From positions 1,488,001-1,552,000 of the forward strand of contig NZ_CP117782.1 of the NCBI RefSeq assembly GCF_028657905.1: a stretch of DNA of 64,000 bases, given 5' to 3'. Below the pieces are notes generated by a model that saw nothing but the letters and a program-made list of their open reading frames with translations, made no database searches and was not told the DNA's origin. This stretch comes from Burkholderia sp. FERM BP-3421 (GTDB lineage Bacteria; Pseudomonadota; Gammaproteobacteria; Burkholderiales; Burkholderiaceae). A program made the position numbers and the translations under genes. Positions 43,143 to 52,433 of this stretch are shown here, one piece after another; position 1 is the stretch's first letter; every line of letters begins with the position of its first letter.

Positions 43143-44390
43143 ATGGAAACCAGTCTCGACAACCGCTCCGCTCCCGTTCCGCCCGCCGCCACGCCCGCGC
43201 CGGCCATCACGCGCACCGTCTATCCGGTGCTCGGCGCGATCAGCTTCTCGCACCTGCTCAACGACATGATCCAGTCGCTGATCCTCGCGATCTATCCGAT
43301 GCTGAAGGCGAATTTCGCGCTGTCGTTCGCGCAGATCGGGCTCATCACGCTGACCTACCAGATCACCGCGTCGCTGCTACAGCCGCTGATCGGCTACTAC
43401 ACCGACAAGCATCCGAAGCCGTACTCGCTGCCGGTCGGGATGAGCTTCACGCTGGGCGGGCTGGTGCTGATGTCGATCGCGCCGAACTTCTCGATCCTGC
43501 TGATCGCGGCCGCGCTGGTCGGCTGCGGCTCGTCGGTGTTCCATCCGGAATCGTCGCGCGTCGCGCGGATGGCGTCGGGCGGCCAGCACGGGCTCGCGCA
43601 ATCGCTGTTCCAGGTGGGCGGCAACGCGGGCTCGTCGCTCGGACCGCTCCTCGCCGCGTTGATCGTGATCCCGCACGGCCAGCGCAGCATCGCGTGGTTC
43701 TCGCTGGCCGCGCTGGTCGCCATCGTCGTGCTGTGGCAGATCGGCCGCTGGTACCAGCGCCACCCGGCCACCCGCAAGAAGCTCGCGCGCGACGCGCAGT
43801 CGCTGCTGCCGCCCCGCAAGGTCGCGTTCGCGATGGGCGTGCTCGTGATGCTCGTGTTCTCGAAGTACATCTACCTCGCGAGCCTCAACAGCTATTTCAC
43901 CTTCTACCTGATCGACAAGTTCCATCTGTCGGTGCAGGCCGCGCAGTTCCACCTGTTCGTGTTCCTCGCGGCGGTCGCCGCCGGCACCGTGATCGGCGGC
44001 CCGATCGGCGATCGCATCGGCCGCAAGTACGTGATCTGGGTATCGATTCTCGGCGTCGCGCCGTTCACGCTGCTGCTGCCGTACGCCAACCTGCTCTGGA
44101 CCAGCGTGCTGACCGTGATCATCGGCGTGGTGCTCGCGTCGGCGTTCTCCGCGATCATCGTCTACGCGCAGGAGCTGATCCCCGGCAAGGTCGGGATGGT
44201 CGCCGGGCTGTTCTTCGGTTTCGCGTTCGGGCTGGGCGGCGTCGGCGCGGCGGCGCTCGGCGAGCTGGCCGACGCGACCAGCATCGGCTTCGTCTACAAG
44301 GTGTGCTCGTTCCTGCCGCTGCTCGGGATCCTCACCGTGTTCCTGCCCGACATCGAGGGCATGCGGCGCGCGGCGGCGAAAGCCGCCTGA
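43143..44390 (+). CDS. MFS transporter, fosmidomycin-resistance (Fsr) type
   Basis: The 415-aa permease has about 12 helices. YPVLGAISFSHLLNDMIQSL at the N-terminus, FHPESSRVARMASGGQHGLA and QELIPGKVGMVAGLFFGFAF are hallmarks of the Fsr branch, which exports fosmidomycin and related compounds by proton exchange. I choose ATG 43143 (METSLDN); ATG 43083 would add 20 residues of low-complexity sequence, and neither has a clear ribosome site. The real substrate is unknown. A GC hairpin follows the stop. Confidence 0.88.
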   Translation: METSLDNRSAPVPPAATPAPAITRTVYPVLGAISFSHLLNDMIQSLILAIYPMLKANFALSFAQIGLITLTYQITASLLQPLIGYYTDKHPKPYSLPVGMSFTLGGLVLMSIAPNFSILLIAAALVGCGSSVFHPESSRVARMASGGQHGLAQSLFQVGGNAGSSLGPLLAALIVIPHGQRSIAWFSLAALVAIVVLWQIGRWYQRHPATRKKLARDAQSLLPPRKVAFAMGVLVMLVFSKYIYLASLNSYFTFYLIDKFHLSVQAAQFHLFVFLAAVAAGTVIGGPIGDRIGRKYVIWVSILGVAPFTLLLPYANLLWTSVLTVIIGVVLASAFSAIIVYAQELIPGKVGMVAGLFFGFAFGLGGVGAAALGELADATSIGFVYKVCSFLPLLGILTVFLPDIEGMRRAAAKAA

Positions 44391-44408
44391 GACGACCCAG
44401 GCCCGAAC

Positions 44409-44430
44409 CGGCGGCGCGCTTGCGCCGCCG
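44409..44430. terminator. 9-bp GC hairpin between convergent genes
   Basis: CGGCGGCGC and GCGCCGCCG pair around GCTT between the converging MFS and nucleosidase genes. There is no T-tract on either side, so it may block RNA decay or help terminate transcription rather than act as a full intrinsic terminator. Confidence 0.45.
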
Positions 44431-44437
44431 CAGGAGT

Positions 44438-45229
44438 TCAGCGCGCCTGCGCGTGAATCGCGAGGAAGCGCCGCAGGATGCCCGACGAATAGGCGCCCGC
44501 GATATCGGCGAGAAAACGCGTGAACGACGCGCTCGCGTGATCGTCCGCGGTATCGGAAATGGTGCGCACGACCGCGCACGGCACGCCGTACTCGTGGCAC
44601 ACCTGCGCGAGCGCCGCGCCCTCCATCTCGACCGCGCATGCCGCGGGCAGCGCGTCGCGCAGCGCGATCACCTCGCGCTCGCTCGACACGAAACGATCGC
44701 CGCTGATGATGAGCCCCGTGCGCACCTGGGGCGCGCGCAGGCGGAAGCGCTGCCGCAGCGCCTCGCCCTCTTCGGCGATGAACTGCTCGCATGCCGCCCG
44801 CAGTTGCGCGGCAAGCGCCGCGTCGGCCGGGAAACGCGCGACGCCGAGCAGCGGCGCCTCGAAGCGCGGAAACAGCGGCGAGGCGTCGAGATCGTGCTGC
44901 AGCAGCGCATCGGCGACCACGATGTCGCCGACCGCGACCTCGCGCGCGACCCCGCCCGCCACGCCCGTGAACACGACCGCGCGCACCTGAAAGCGCAGCA
45001 GCAGCGCGCTGACGGTGGCCGCCGCCGCGACCTTGCCGATCCGCGCGAGCGTGACGACGCAGGCCACGCCGCTCGCCGTGCCGACGTGATAATCGCGCCC
45101 GCCCAGCGAAACCGTCTCGACGGGCCCCTCGGCGCGCATCGCGGCGACCAGGTCGCCCAGTTCCTCGGGCAGCGCCGCGAGAATGCCGAGCGGCTGCCCG
45201 GCCGGCAACGTCAGGGAGGACGGCGTCAT
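44438..45229 (-). CDS. mtnN: 5'-methylthioadenosine/S-adenosylhomocysteine nucleosidase
   Basis: This 263-aa enzyme cleaves adenine from methylthioadenosine and S-adenosylhomocysteine, feeding methionine salvage and AI-2 precursor formation. GILAALPEELGDLVAAM is the N-terminal signature, VFTGVAGGVAREVAVGDIVV the central PNP-family block, ACAVEMEGAALAQVC the ribose/nucleoside-binding Glu region, and RTISDTADDHA contains the catalytic Asp. Its ATG overlaps the uvrD stop (ATGA), so the two are translationally coupled. The longer upstream frame is uvrD antisense-phase noise. Confidence 0.9.
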   Translation of the reverse strand: MTPSSLTLPAGQPLGILAALPEELGDLVAAMRAEGPVETVSLGGRDYHVGTASGVACVVTLARIGKVAAAATVSALLLRFQVRAVVFTGVAGGVAREVAVGDIVVADALLQHDLDASPLFPRFEAPLLGVARFPADAALAAQLRAACEQFIAEEGEALRQRFRLRAPQVRTGLIISGDRFVSSEREVIALRDALPAACAVEMEGAALAQVCHEYGVPCAVVRTISDTADDHASASFTRFLADIAGAYSSGILRRFLAIHAQAR

Positions 45230-47589
45230 TCGACCGCCTGCAGTTTCGCGACGGCGAGCGCGAGCCACTTCTCGCCATGGCGCTTGAACTTGACCTGCGC
45301 CTTCGCATCGGCGCCGCTGCCTTCGAGCGCCGTCACCGTGCCTTCGCCGAACTTCGTGTGGAAGACCTGCTGGCCGACCCGGAAGCCGCCCTCGGCCGCG
45401 CGCTGCTGGTTCGCGAACGCGGGCAGCGGCGCCGTCACGGCCGCATCGACCACACTCTCCCGGCTGCCGCCGCCCGGCCGCGAGAACCAGTCGCGCCCCC
45501 AACCGGCGTTGTCGGCGCGGCCGCCCCAGCGCGCCGAGGCCTCGACCTTCGGCGTCAGCCACTTGAGCACGTGCTCGGGCAATTCATCGAAGAAGCGCGA
45601 GCGGATGTTGTAGCGGGTCTGGCCATGCAGCAGGCGGCTCTGCGCGAACGACAGGTAGAGCCGCTCCTTCGCGCGCGTGATCGCGACGTACATCAGGCGG
45701 CGCTCTTCTTCGAGGCCGTCGGATTCGAGCGCGCTGTTCTCGTGCGGGAACAGGCCTTCCTCCAGCCCCGTGATGAACACCGCGGCGAATTCGAGCCCCT
45801 TCGCCGCGTGCACCGTCATCAGCTGCACCGCGTCCTGGCCGGCCTGCGCCTGGTTGTCGCCCGCCTCCAGCGAGGCGTGCGACAGGAAGCCGGCGAGCGG
45901 CGTCATCGTGTCCGGGTTCTGCGCGGGCGCATCGAGCGCGAACGGATCGAGCACCGCGTCGGCGGGATCGTCGCTCGCCGCCGCGAGCCCGGGCGCCGCG
46001 GTCGCGCCGGCGCGCAGCGGGATCGCGCGCGCCGGCGCGTCGAGCCCGTAGCCCTCCTCGCCGACGAACGCGGCAGCCGCGTTGACCAGTTCCTGCAAGT
46101 TCTCGAGCCGGTCCTGCCCCTCGCGCTCGCCCTGGTAGAAGTCCGCGAGGCCACTCGCGCGCACCACGTACTCGACCGTCTCGGGCAGGCTCATCTGCAG
46201 CGTCTCGGCGCGCATCTTCGCGATCAGGTTCGCGAATCCGCCGAGGCTCGTGCCGGCCTTGCCGGTCACGTAGGGAATCGCGGCCGCCATCGCGCAATCG
46301 TAAAGACGCGCGGCATCGGCGAGCTGCTCGATCGAGCGCGCGCCGATGCCGCGCGTCGGGAAGTTCACGACGCGCACGAACGCGGTGTCGTCGTTCGGGT
46401 TGTCGATCAGGCGCAGATACGCGAGCGCGTGCTTGATTTCCTGGCGCTCGAAGAAGCGCAGCCCGCCGTACACCCGATACGGAATGCCCGCCGTCATCAG
46501 CGTGTGCTCGATCGCGCGCGACTGCGCGTTGCTGCGATACAGGATCGCGACCTCGCTGCGCGCCATCCCGCTGCCGATCAGCGAGCGGATCTCCTCGACG
46601 ATCCAGCCCGCCTCCTGCGAATCGGTCGCCGCCTCGTACACGCGCACCGGCTCGCCGTGCCCGGCGTCGGTGCGCAGGTTCTTGCCGAGCCGGTGCGCGT
46701 TGTTCGAGATCAGCTGGTTCGCCGCGTCGAGGATGTTGCCGTGCGAGCGGTAGTTCTGCTCCAGCTTGATCAGGTTGCGCACCCGGAACTCGTCCTCGAA
46801 GTCGCGCATGTTGCCGACGTTCGCGCCGCGGAACGCATAGATCGACTGGTCGTCGTCGCCGACCGCGAAGATCGCGTTGTGCGAACCCGCGAGCAGCTTG
46901 AGCCACGCGTACTGGAGCTTGTTGGTGTCCTGGAACTCGTCGACCAGGATGTGCTTGAAGCGCGCCTGGTAATGCGCGCGCAACGGCGGATTGTGCGCGA
47001 GCAGCTCGTAGCAGCGCAGCAGCAGCTCGGGGAAATCGACCACGCCCTCGCGCTGGCACTGCTGGTCGTACGCCTGGTAGATCTCGACGAACTTGCGGTT
47101 GAAGTTGTCGGTCGCGTCGACCTTGTCGGGCCGCAGGCCCTGCTCCTTCGCGTTGTTGATGAAGTACTGGACGTTCTTCGGCGGATACTTCTCGTCGTCG
47201 ATGTTGGCCGCCTTCATCAGCCGCTTGATCGCGGACAGCTGGTCGGCCGTATCGAGGATCTGGAAGGTCTGCGGCAGCCCGGCGTCGCGGTGATGCGCGC
47301 GCAGCATGCGATTGCAGAGGCCGTGGAAGGTGCCGATCCACATGCCGCGCGTATCGATCGGCAGCAAGGCCGTCAGGCGCGCCATCATCTCGCGCGCGGC
47401 CTTGTTAGTGAAGGTCACGGCGAGCACCGTCGGGGGCGATGCATAGCCCTGCTGGATCAGCCACGCGATGCGCGTGATGAGCACCCGGGTCTTGCCGCTG
47501 CCCGCCCCGGCGAGGATCAGCGCCGGTTCGTTCGGCAGCGTGACGGCCGCGTGTTGTTCTTGATTCAGGTTGGCGAGCAGATCGGGCAT
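45226..47589 (-). CDS. uvrD: DNA helicase II (UvrD/PcrA family)
   Basis: The 787-aa SF1A helicase unwinds DNA 3' to 5' in nucleotide-excision and mismatch repair. Walker A is LAGAGSGKTRVL (near residue 28), followed by motif Ia TFTNKAAREM, motif II VDEFQDTN, motif III GDDDQSIYAFRGA, motif IV YRSNAQSRAIE, motif V TVHAAKGLEFAAVF and motif VI VAITRAKERLYL. The C-terminal Tudor-like tail (GQQVFHTKFGEGTVTALEGS), which contacts RNA polymerase in PcrA/UvrD, is present. It starts divergently from valS. Confidence 0.95.
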   Translation of the reverse strand: MPDLLANLNQEQHAAVTLPNEPALILAGAGSGKTRVLITRIAWLIQQGYASPPTVLAVTFTNKAAREMMARLTALLPIDTRGMWIGTFHGLCNRMLRAHHRDAGLPQTFQILDTADQLSAIKRLMKAANIDDEKYPPKNVQYFINNAKEQGLRPDKVDATDNFNRKFVEIYQAYDQQCQREGVVDFPELLLRCYELLAHNPPLRAHYQARFKHILVDEFQDTNKLQYAWLKLLAGSHNAIFAVGDDDQSIYAFRGANVGNMRDFEDEFRVRNLIKLEQNYRSHGNILDAANQLISNNAHRLGKNLRTDAGHGEPVRVYEAATDSQEAGWIVEEIRSLIGSGMARSEVAILYRSNAQSRAIEHTLMTAGIPYRVYGGLRFFERQEIKHALAYLRLIDNPNDDTAFVRVVNFPTRGIGARSIEQLADAARLYDCAMAAAIPYVTGKAGTSLGGFANLIAKMRAETLQMSLPETVEYVVRASGLADFYQGEREGQDRLENLQELVNAAAAFVGEEGYGLDAPARAIPLRAGATAAPGLAAASDDPADAVLDPFALDAPAQNPDTMTPLAGFLSHASLEAGDNQAQAGQDAVQLMTVHAAKGLEFAAVFITGLEEGLFPHENSALESDGLEEERRLMYVAITRAKERLYLSFAQSRLLHGQTRYNIRSRFFDELPEHVLKWLTPKVEASARWGGRADNAGWGRDWFSRPGGGSRESVVDAAVTAPLPAFANQQRAAEGGFRVGQQVFHTKFGEGTVTALEGSGADAKAQVKFKRHGEKWLALAVAKLQAVE

Positions 47590-47904
47590 AAAGACGAGGC
47601 GGAATGGCGCGGGAACGCAAAGCGGACATTATAAGGGGGCACTGAGGAACCGATGCGGCGCATCCCGCCGAGGCGCGCCGCCGCCTGCCCCGCGCCGGGT
47701 CCGGAGCGCGGATCGGCGGGCGATGCGACGCCTGTTTCCGCGCCCCGCCCGCACCGATCCGCCCGCCCCTCGCGCGGCCGGACACGCGGCGGCGCGACGA
47801 CGCGACCGGAAATCCGAACCCGATCGCACCGCCCCACCTACCCCGCGGGCTTTATAATCCAGGGTTTACTTATCCAACACGCATCTTTCGGCAGATTTCC
47901 AACC
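47590..47904. promoter_or_regulatory. uvrD/valS divergent promoter region
   Basis: This 315-bp gap carries two back-to-back -10 elements: TATAAT on the minus strand at 47628-47633 (39 bp before uvrD) and TATAAT on the plus strand at 47853-47858 (47 bp before valS). Neither has a close match to TTGACA at the right spacing. The GC-rich middle (47650-47850) contains no gene that I can support. Confidence 0.5.
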
Positions 47905-50772
47905 ATGAGCGACAGCACGCTTGCGAAAAGTTTCGAGCCCCACACCATCGAAGCCCAATGGGGGCCGGAGTGGGAAAAACGCGGCTATGCCGCCCCGGCC
48001 TTCGATCCGTCCCGCCCGGATTTCGCGATCCAACTGCCGCCGCCCAATGTCACGGGCACGCTGCACATGGGCCACGCGTTCAACCAGACGATCATGGACG
48101 GCCTCGCGCGCTACCACCGCATGCTCGGCGCGAACACGCTGTGGGTGCCCGGCACCGATCACGCGGGCATCGCCACGCAGATCGTCGTCGAACGCCAGCT
48201 CGATGCGCAGGGCCAGTCGCGCCATGACCTCGGCCGCGAGAAATTCGTCCAGCGCGTGTGGGAATGGAAGGAACAGTCCGGCTCCACGATCACGCGCCAG
48301 GTGCGCCGCCTCGGCGCGTCGACCGACTGGTCGCGCGAATACTTCACGATGAACGACAAGATGTCGAACGTCGTGCGCGAGGTGTTCGTGCGCCTGTACG
48401 AACAGGGCCTCATCTATCGCGGCAAGCGCCTCGTGAACTGGGACCCGGTCCTGATGACCGCGGTGTCCGACCTCGAGGTCGTGAGCGAGGAGGAAAACGG
48501 CCATCTGTGGCACATCAACTACCCGCTCGTGAACGGCGGCGGCCACCTGACCGTCGCGACCACGCGCCCCGAGACGATGCTCGGCGACGTCGCGGTGATG
48601 GTGCACCCCGAGGACGAGCGCTATGCGCACCTGATCGGCCAACACGTGCAGCTGCCGCTCACCGGCCGCGAGATCCCGATCATCGCCGACGACTACGTCG
48701 ACCGCGAATTCGGCACGGGCGTCGTGAAGGTCACGCCCGCGCACGACCAGAACGACTACCAGGTCGGCCAGCGTCACCAGCTGCCGCAGATCGAGATCCT
48801 CACGCTCGACGCGAAGATCAACGACAACGCGCCCGACACGTACCGCGGCCTCGACCGCTTCGAGGCGCGCAAGCGGGTGGTCGCCGATCTCGAGGCGCTC
48901 GGCCTGCTCGACTCGGTGAAGCCGCACAAGCTGATGGTGCCGCGCGGCGACCGCACGGGCGTCGTGATCGAGCCGATGCTGACCGATCAATGGTTCGTCG
49001 CGATGACGAAGCCGGCGCCGGAAGGCAGCTTCCATCCGGGCAAGTCGATCACCGAGGCGTCGCTCGACGTGGTGCGCGACGGCCAGATCAAGTTCGTGCC
49101 CGAGAACTGGACCACCACCTACTACCAGTGGCTCGAGAACATCCAGGACTGGTGCATCTCGCGCCAGCTGTGGTGGGGCCACCAGATCCCCGCGTGGTAC
49201 GGCGAGAACGGCGAGATCTTCGTCGCGCGCGACGAGGACGACGCGCGCGCGCAGGCCGCCGCGCAGGGCTATGCGGGCGCGCTGCGCCGCGACGAGGACG
49301 TGCTCGACACCTGGTTCTCGTCCGCGCTCGTGCCGTTCTCCTCGCTCGGCTGGCCGGAGGAAACGCCCGAACTCAAGCACTTCCTGCCGTCGTCGGTGCT
49401 CGTCACCGGCTTCGACATCATCTTCTTCTGGGTCGCCCGGATGGTGATGATGACCACCCACTTCACGGGCCAGGTGCCGTTCCACACCGTCTACGTGCAC
49501 GGCCTCGTGCGCGACGCGGAAGGCCAGAAGATGTCGAAGAGCAAGGGCAACACGCTCGACCCGATCGACATCGTCGACGGCATCGACCTCGACACGCTCG
49601 TCGCGAAGCGCACCACCGGCCTGATGAACCCGAAGCAGGCGGCGACGATCGAGAAGAAGACCCGCAAGGAATTCCCGGACGGCATTCCCGCGTTCGGCAC
49701 CGACGCGCTGCGCTTCACGATGGCGTCGATGGCCACGCTCGGCCGCAACGTCAACTTCGATCTCGCGCGCTGCGAGGGCTACCGCAACTTCTGCAACAAG
49801 CTGTGGAACGCGACCCGCTTCGTGCTGATGAACTGCGAGGGCCACGACTGCGGCCTCGACAAGCCCGAAGTGTGCGGCGCGGGCGACTGCGGCCCCGGCG
49901 GCTATCTCGACTTCTCGGCGGCGGACCGCTGGATCGTGTCGCTGCTGCAGCGGGTCGAGGGCGATGTCGCCAAGGGCTTCGCCGACTACCGCTTCGACAA
50001 CATCGCGACCAGCCTCTACAAGTTCGTCTGGGACGAGTACTGCGACTGGTACCTCGAACTCGCGAAGGTGCAGATCCAGAACGGCACCCCGGAGCAGCAG
50101 CGCGCCACGCGCCGCACGCTGCTGCGCGTGCTCGAGACCGTGCTGCGCCTCGCGCATCCGGTCATTCCGTTCATCACCGAGGCGCTGTGGCAGAAGGTCG
50201 CGCCGCTCGCCGGCCGCTATCCGCAGGGCAAGGCGGAAGGCGAAGCGTCGCTGATGGTGCAGCCCTACCCGCGCGCCGAACCCGGCAAGCTCGACGAAAC
50301 GTCTGAACAGTGGGCGGCCGAACTGAAGGCAGTGGTCGATGCATGTCGTAATCTACGCGGCGAGATGAATCTGTCTCCGGCGACCAAGGCGCCGCTGCTG
50401 GTGGCGGGCGACGCCGCGCGCCTCGGCTCGTTCGCGCCTTACGTGAAGGCGCTGGCGCGCCTGTCCGACGTCCAGATCCTCGCCGACGAGGCGACCCTCG
50501 ACCAGCAGGCGCACGGCGCGCCGATCGCGATCGTGGGAAACAGCAAGCTGGTGCTGAAGGTCGAGATCGACGTGGCGGCGGAACGCGAGCGCCTGTCGAA
50601 GGAAATCGCCCGGCTCGAGAACGAGATCACGAAATGCGCGGCCAAGCTCGGCAACGAGGCGTTCGTCGCCAAGGCGCCCGCCGCCGTGGTCGAGCAGGAG
50701 CAGAAGCGCCTCGCCGAATTCAAGAGCACGCTGACGAAGCTGGGCGCCCAATTGGTCCGCCTTCCGGCGTAA
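47905..50772 (+). CDS. valS: valyl-tRNA synthetase
   Basis: This 955-aa class I synthetase charges tRNA-Val. The HIGH motif appears as HMGH in PPPNVTGTLHMGHAFNQT (near residue 47). The CP1 editing domain covers residues about 190-430, and KMSKS is in GQKMSKSKGNTLDP. The anticodon-binding domain follows, and the C-terminal 65 residues form the coiled coil typical of ValRS (AERERLSKEIARLENEITKC). The ATG at 47905 (MSDSTLAKSFEPHTIE) is the conventional start. Confidence 0.97.
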   Translation: MSDSTLAKSFEPHTIEAQWGPEWEKRGYAAPAFDPSRPDFAIQLPPPNVTGTLHMGHAFNQTIMDGLARYHRMLGANTLWVPGTDHAGIATQIVVERQLDAQGQSRHDLGREKFVQRVWEWKEQSGSTITRQVRRLGASTDWSREYFTMNDKMSNVVREVFVRLYEQGLIYRGKRLVNWDPVLMTAVSDLEVVSEEENGHLWHINYPLVNGGGHLTVATTRPETMLGDVAVMVHPEDERYAHLIGQHVQLPLTGREIPIIADDYVDREFGTGVVKVTPAHDQNDYQVGQRHQLPQIEILTLDAKINDNAPDTYRGLDRFEARKRVVADLEALGLLDSVKPHKLMVPRGDRTGVVIEPMLTDQWFVAMTKPAPEGSFHPGKSITEASLDVVRDGQIKFVPENWTTTYYQWLENIQDWCISRQLWWGHQIPAWYGENGEIFVARDEDDARAQAAAQGYAGALRRDEDVLDTWFSSALVPFSSLGWPEETPELKHFLPSSVLVTGFDIIFFWVARMVMMTTHFTGQVPFHTVYVHGLVRDAEGQKMSKSKGNTLDPIDIVDGIDLDTLVAKRTTGLMNPKQAATIEKKTRKEFPDGIPAFGTDALRFTMASMATLGRNVNFDLARCEGYRNFCNKLWNATRFVLMNCEGHDCGLDKPEVCGAGDCGPGGYLDFSAADRWIVSLLQRVEGDVAKGFADYRFDNIATSLYKFVWDEYCDWYLELAKVQIQNGTPEQQRATRRTLLRVLETVLRLAHPVIPFITEALWQKVAPLAGRYPQGKAEGEASLMVQPYPRAEPGKLDETSEQWAAELKAVVDACRNLRGEMNLSPATKAPLLVAGDAARLGSFAPYVKALARLSDVQILADEATLDQQAHGAPIAIVGNSKLVLKVEIDVAAERERLSKEIARLENEITKCAAKLGNEAFVAKAPAAVVEQEQKRLAEFKSTLTKLGAQLVRLPA

Positions 50773-50798
50773 CAATCGGTAATCTTCATTGCGTTCAC

Positions 50799-50839
50799 TA
50801 TAATGGCGGAATGATCATTGAATTCGAATAGCCGAATTC
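50799..50839 (+). promoter_or_regulatory. galU promoter -10 and 7-bp hairpin in the leader
   Basis: TATAAT is at 50799-50804. About 15 bases downstream, inside the predicted 5' untranslated leader, GAATTCG (50820-50826) and CGAATTC (50833-50839) form a perfect inverted repeat around AATAGC. It could be an operator just past the start site or a short mRNA stem. The start codon follows 23 bases later. Confidence 0.5.
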
Positions 50840-50862
50840 ATTCGAGAAACAAGGGTTTATCT

Positions 50863-51741
50863 ATGCTGAAAGTCACCAAGGCAGTTTTCCCGGTCGCGGG
50901 ATTGGGCACGCGCTTCCTGCCCGCGACCAAGGCGAGTCCGAAGGAGATGCTGCCCGTCGTCGACAAGCCGTTGATCCAATATGCGGTGGAAGAGGCCATC
51001 GCGGCCGGCATCACCGAGATGATCTTCGTGACCGGGCGCAGCAAGCGTGCGATCGAGGATCATTTCGACAAATCGTATGAGATCGAGGCGGAGCTCGAGG
51101 CGCGCGGCAAGGAAAAGCTGCTCGAACTCGTGCGCAGCATCAAGCCGAGCCACGTCGACTGCTTCTACGTGCGCCAGCCCGAGGCGCTCGGCCTCGGCCA
51201 CGCCGTGCTGTGCGCCGAGAAGCTGGTCGCCGACAACCCGTTCGCGGTGATCCTGGCCGACGACCTGCTCGATGGCCAGCCGCCCGTGATGAAGCAGATG
51301 GTCGACGTGTTCGACCACTATCACAGCTCGGTGATCGGGGTCGAGGAGATCCCGCCGTCGGAAACGAAATCCTACGGGATCGTCGACGGCAAGGAGTGGG
51401 AGGAGTCGATCATCAAGATGTCGGCGATCGTCGAAAAGCCGGCGCCCGAAGTCGCGCCGTCGAACCTCGGCGTGGTCGGCCGCTACATCCTGAAGCCGCG
51501 GATCTTCGAGCACCTGCGTGCGCTCAAGCCCGGCGCGGGCGGCGAGCTGCAGCTGACCGACGCGATCGAGGCGCTGCTCGCGGACGAGCAGGTGCTGGCG
51601 TACAAGTACCAGGGCACCCGCTACGACTGCGGCAGCAAGCTCGGCTACCTGAAGGCGACGGTCGAGTTCGCGCTGCGCCACCCGGAAGTGAAGCAGGAAT
51701 TCGACACCTACCTGCGTCAGCGCGGCACGCCGCAAAGCTGA
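50863..51741 (+). CDS. galU: UTP-glucose-1-phosphate uridylyltransferase
   Basis: GalU makes UDP-glucose for lipopolysaccharide core, capsule, cellulose and trehalose synthesis. The 292-aa enzyme begins VFPVAGLGTRFLPATKASPK with the nucleotide-binding loop, followed by EMLPVVDKPLIQYAVEEA. The catalytic region has FAVILADDLLDGQPPVMKQM and VGRYILKPRIFEHL. The ATG at 50863 (MLKVTKAVFP) follows an AAGGG site; the in-frame ATG at 50818 would add 15 residues lying in the leader hairpin. It is about 90 bp after valS and has its own promoter. Confidence 0.95.
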   Translation: MLKVTKAVFPVAGLGTRFLPATKASPKEMLPVVDKPLIQYAVEEAIAAGITEMIFVTGRSKRAIEDHFDKSYEIEAELEARGKEKLLELVRSIKPSHVDCFYVRQPEALGLGHAVLCAEKLVADNPFAVILADDLLDGQPPVMKQMVDVFDHYHSSVIGVEEIPPSETKSYGIVDGKEWEESIIKMSAIVEKPAPEVAPSNLGVVGRYILKPRIFEHLRALKPGAGGELQLTDAIEALLADEQVLAYKYQGTRYDCGSKLGYLKATVEFALRHPEVKQEFDTYLRQRGTPQS

Positions 51742-51778
51742 GCGCGCGGGCCGCGCGCCCCCGCCGGCCCGTGGCGCG

Positions 51779-52399
51779 TCAGTGCGGCGCGTCGGCCGGC
51801 GTCACCGAGACGACGCCCGGCATGCCGCCCGCGTCGTCTTTTTTCGTCTTCACGAGCCAGCCGCCCGCGGCGCCGAACGGCACCTGCGCGAGCGCGCTGC
51901 GCACCAGCGTCGGCGCCGCCTGCAACGCGTCCGGCCGGCGGTCCTTGACGGCCGCCGACACGCGATACGCTTCCGCGCCGCTCTTGCGGTCGATGAAGCG
52001 CAGCGTCAGCACGTGGCGATAGACGGTGCCCGCGAACGGCAGCGCGAACGGCGCGGGGCCGTCGACGTCGAGGCACGGCGCCTGCTCGCCGCCGCAGTGC
52101 GCGGTCGCGAGCGCGACCGCGGCCGGCTGCGTCGCATAGGCGATCGTGAGCCGGTAGCGCGCGTGGCCGCCCGGCTGCTCACCGAGCCCGCGCCGCGCCA
52201 ATTCGTCGCGCACCAGCGCCTCCACCTTCCGATAGCCGGCGTTGGCCGACTGCGCGTCCGTGCGGGCGACCTCGTAGGAGCGCTCGCCGCCGGCCGCGAA
52301 TCCACCCGGTTTCCCCGACGCACTGACGCCCGTCGTCACCGACGCGCATCCGGACAACAGCGCGACCGCCAGCGCGGCCTCCGCCCACAAGATTTTCAT
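51779..52399 (-). CDS. DUF4136-like lipoprotein downstream of the CHASE2 kinase
   Basis: The 206-aa product has a lipoprotein signal: MKILWAEAALAVALLSGC with Cys18. The mature part contains GYRKVEALVRDELARRGLGE and YRLTIAYAT, which resemble DUF4136-type envelope lipoproteins with an alpha-beta layout; this assignment is tentative. GGGAGAAGCT precedes the ATG at 52399. It begins 34 bp after the kinase stop on the same strand, so it is probably the fourth gene of the signalling operon. Confidence 0.75.
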   Translation of the reverse strand: MKILWAEAALAVALLSGCASVTTGVSASGKPGGFAAGGERSYEVARTDAQSANAGYRKVEALVRDELARRGLGEQPGGHARYRLTIAYATQPAAVALATAHCGGEQAPCLDVDGPAPFALPFAGTVYRHVLTLRFIDRKSGAEAYRVSAAVKDRRPDALQAAPTLVRSALAQVPFGAAGGWLVKTKKDDAGGMPGVVSVTPADAPH

Positions 52400-52433
52400 A
52401 GCTTCTCCCATACTTGCCAGTTCGCCCGCCGCG

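Noticed and set aside
47640..47850. Possible small gene between uvrD and valS
   Set aside because: Open frames are caused by very high GC content; no ribosome site or plausible protein pattern.
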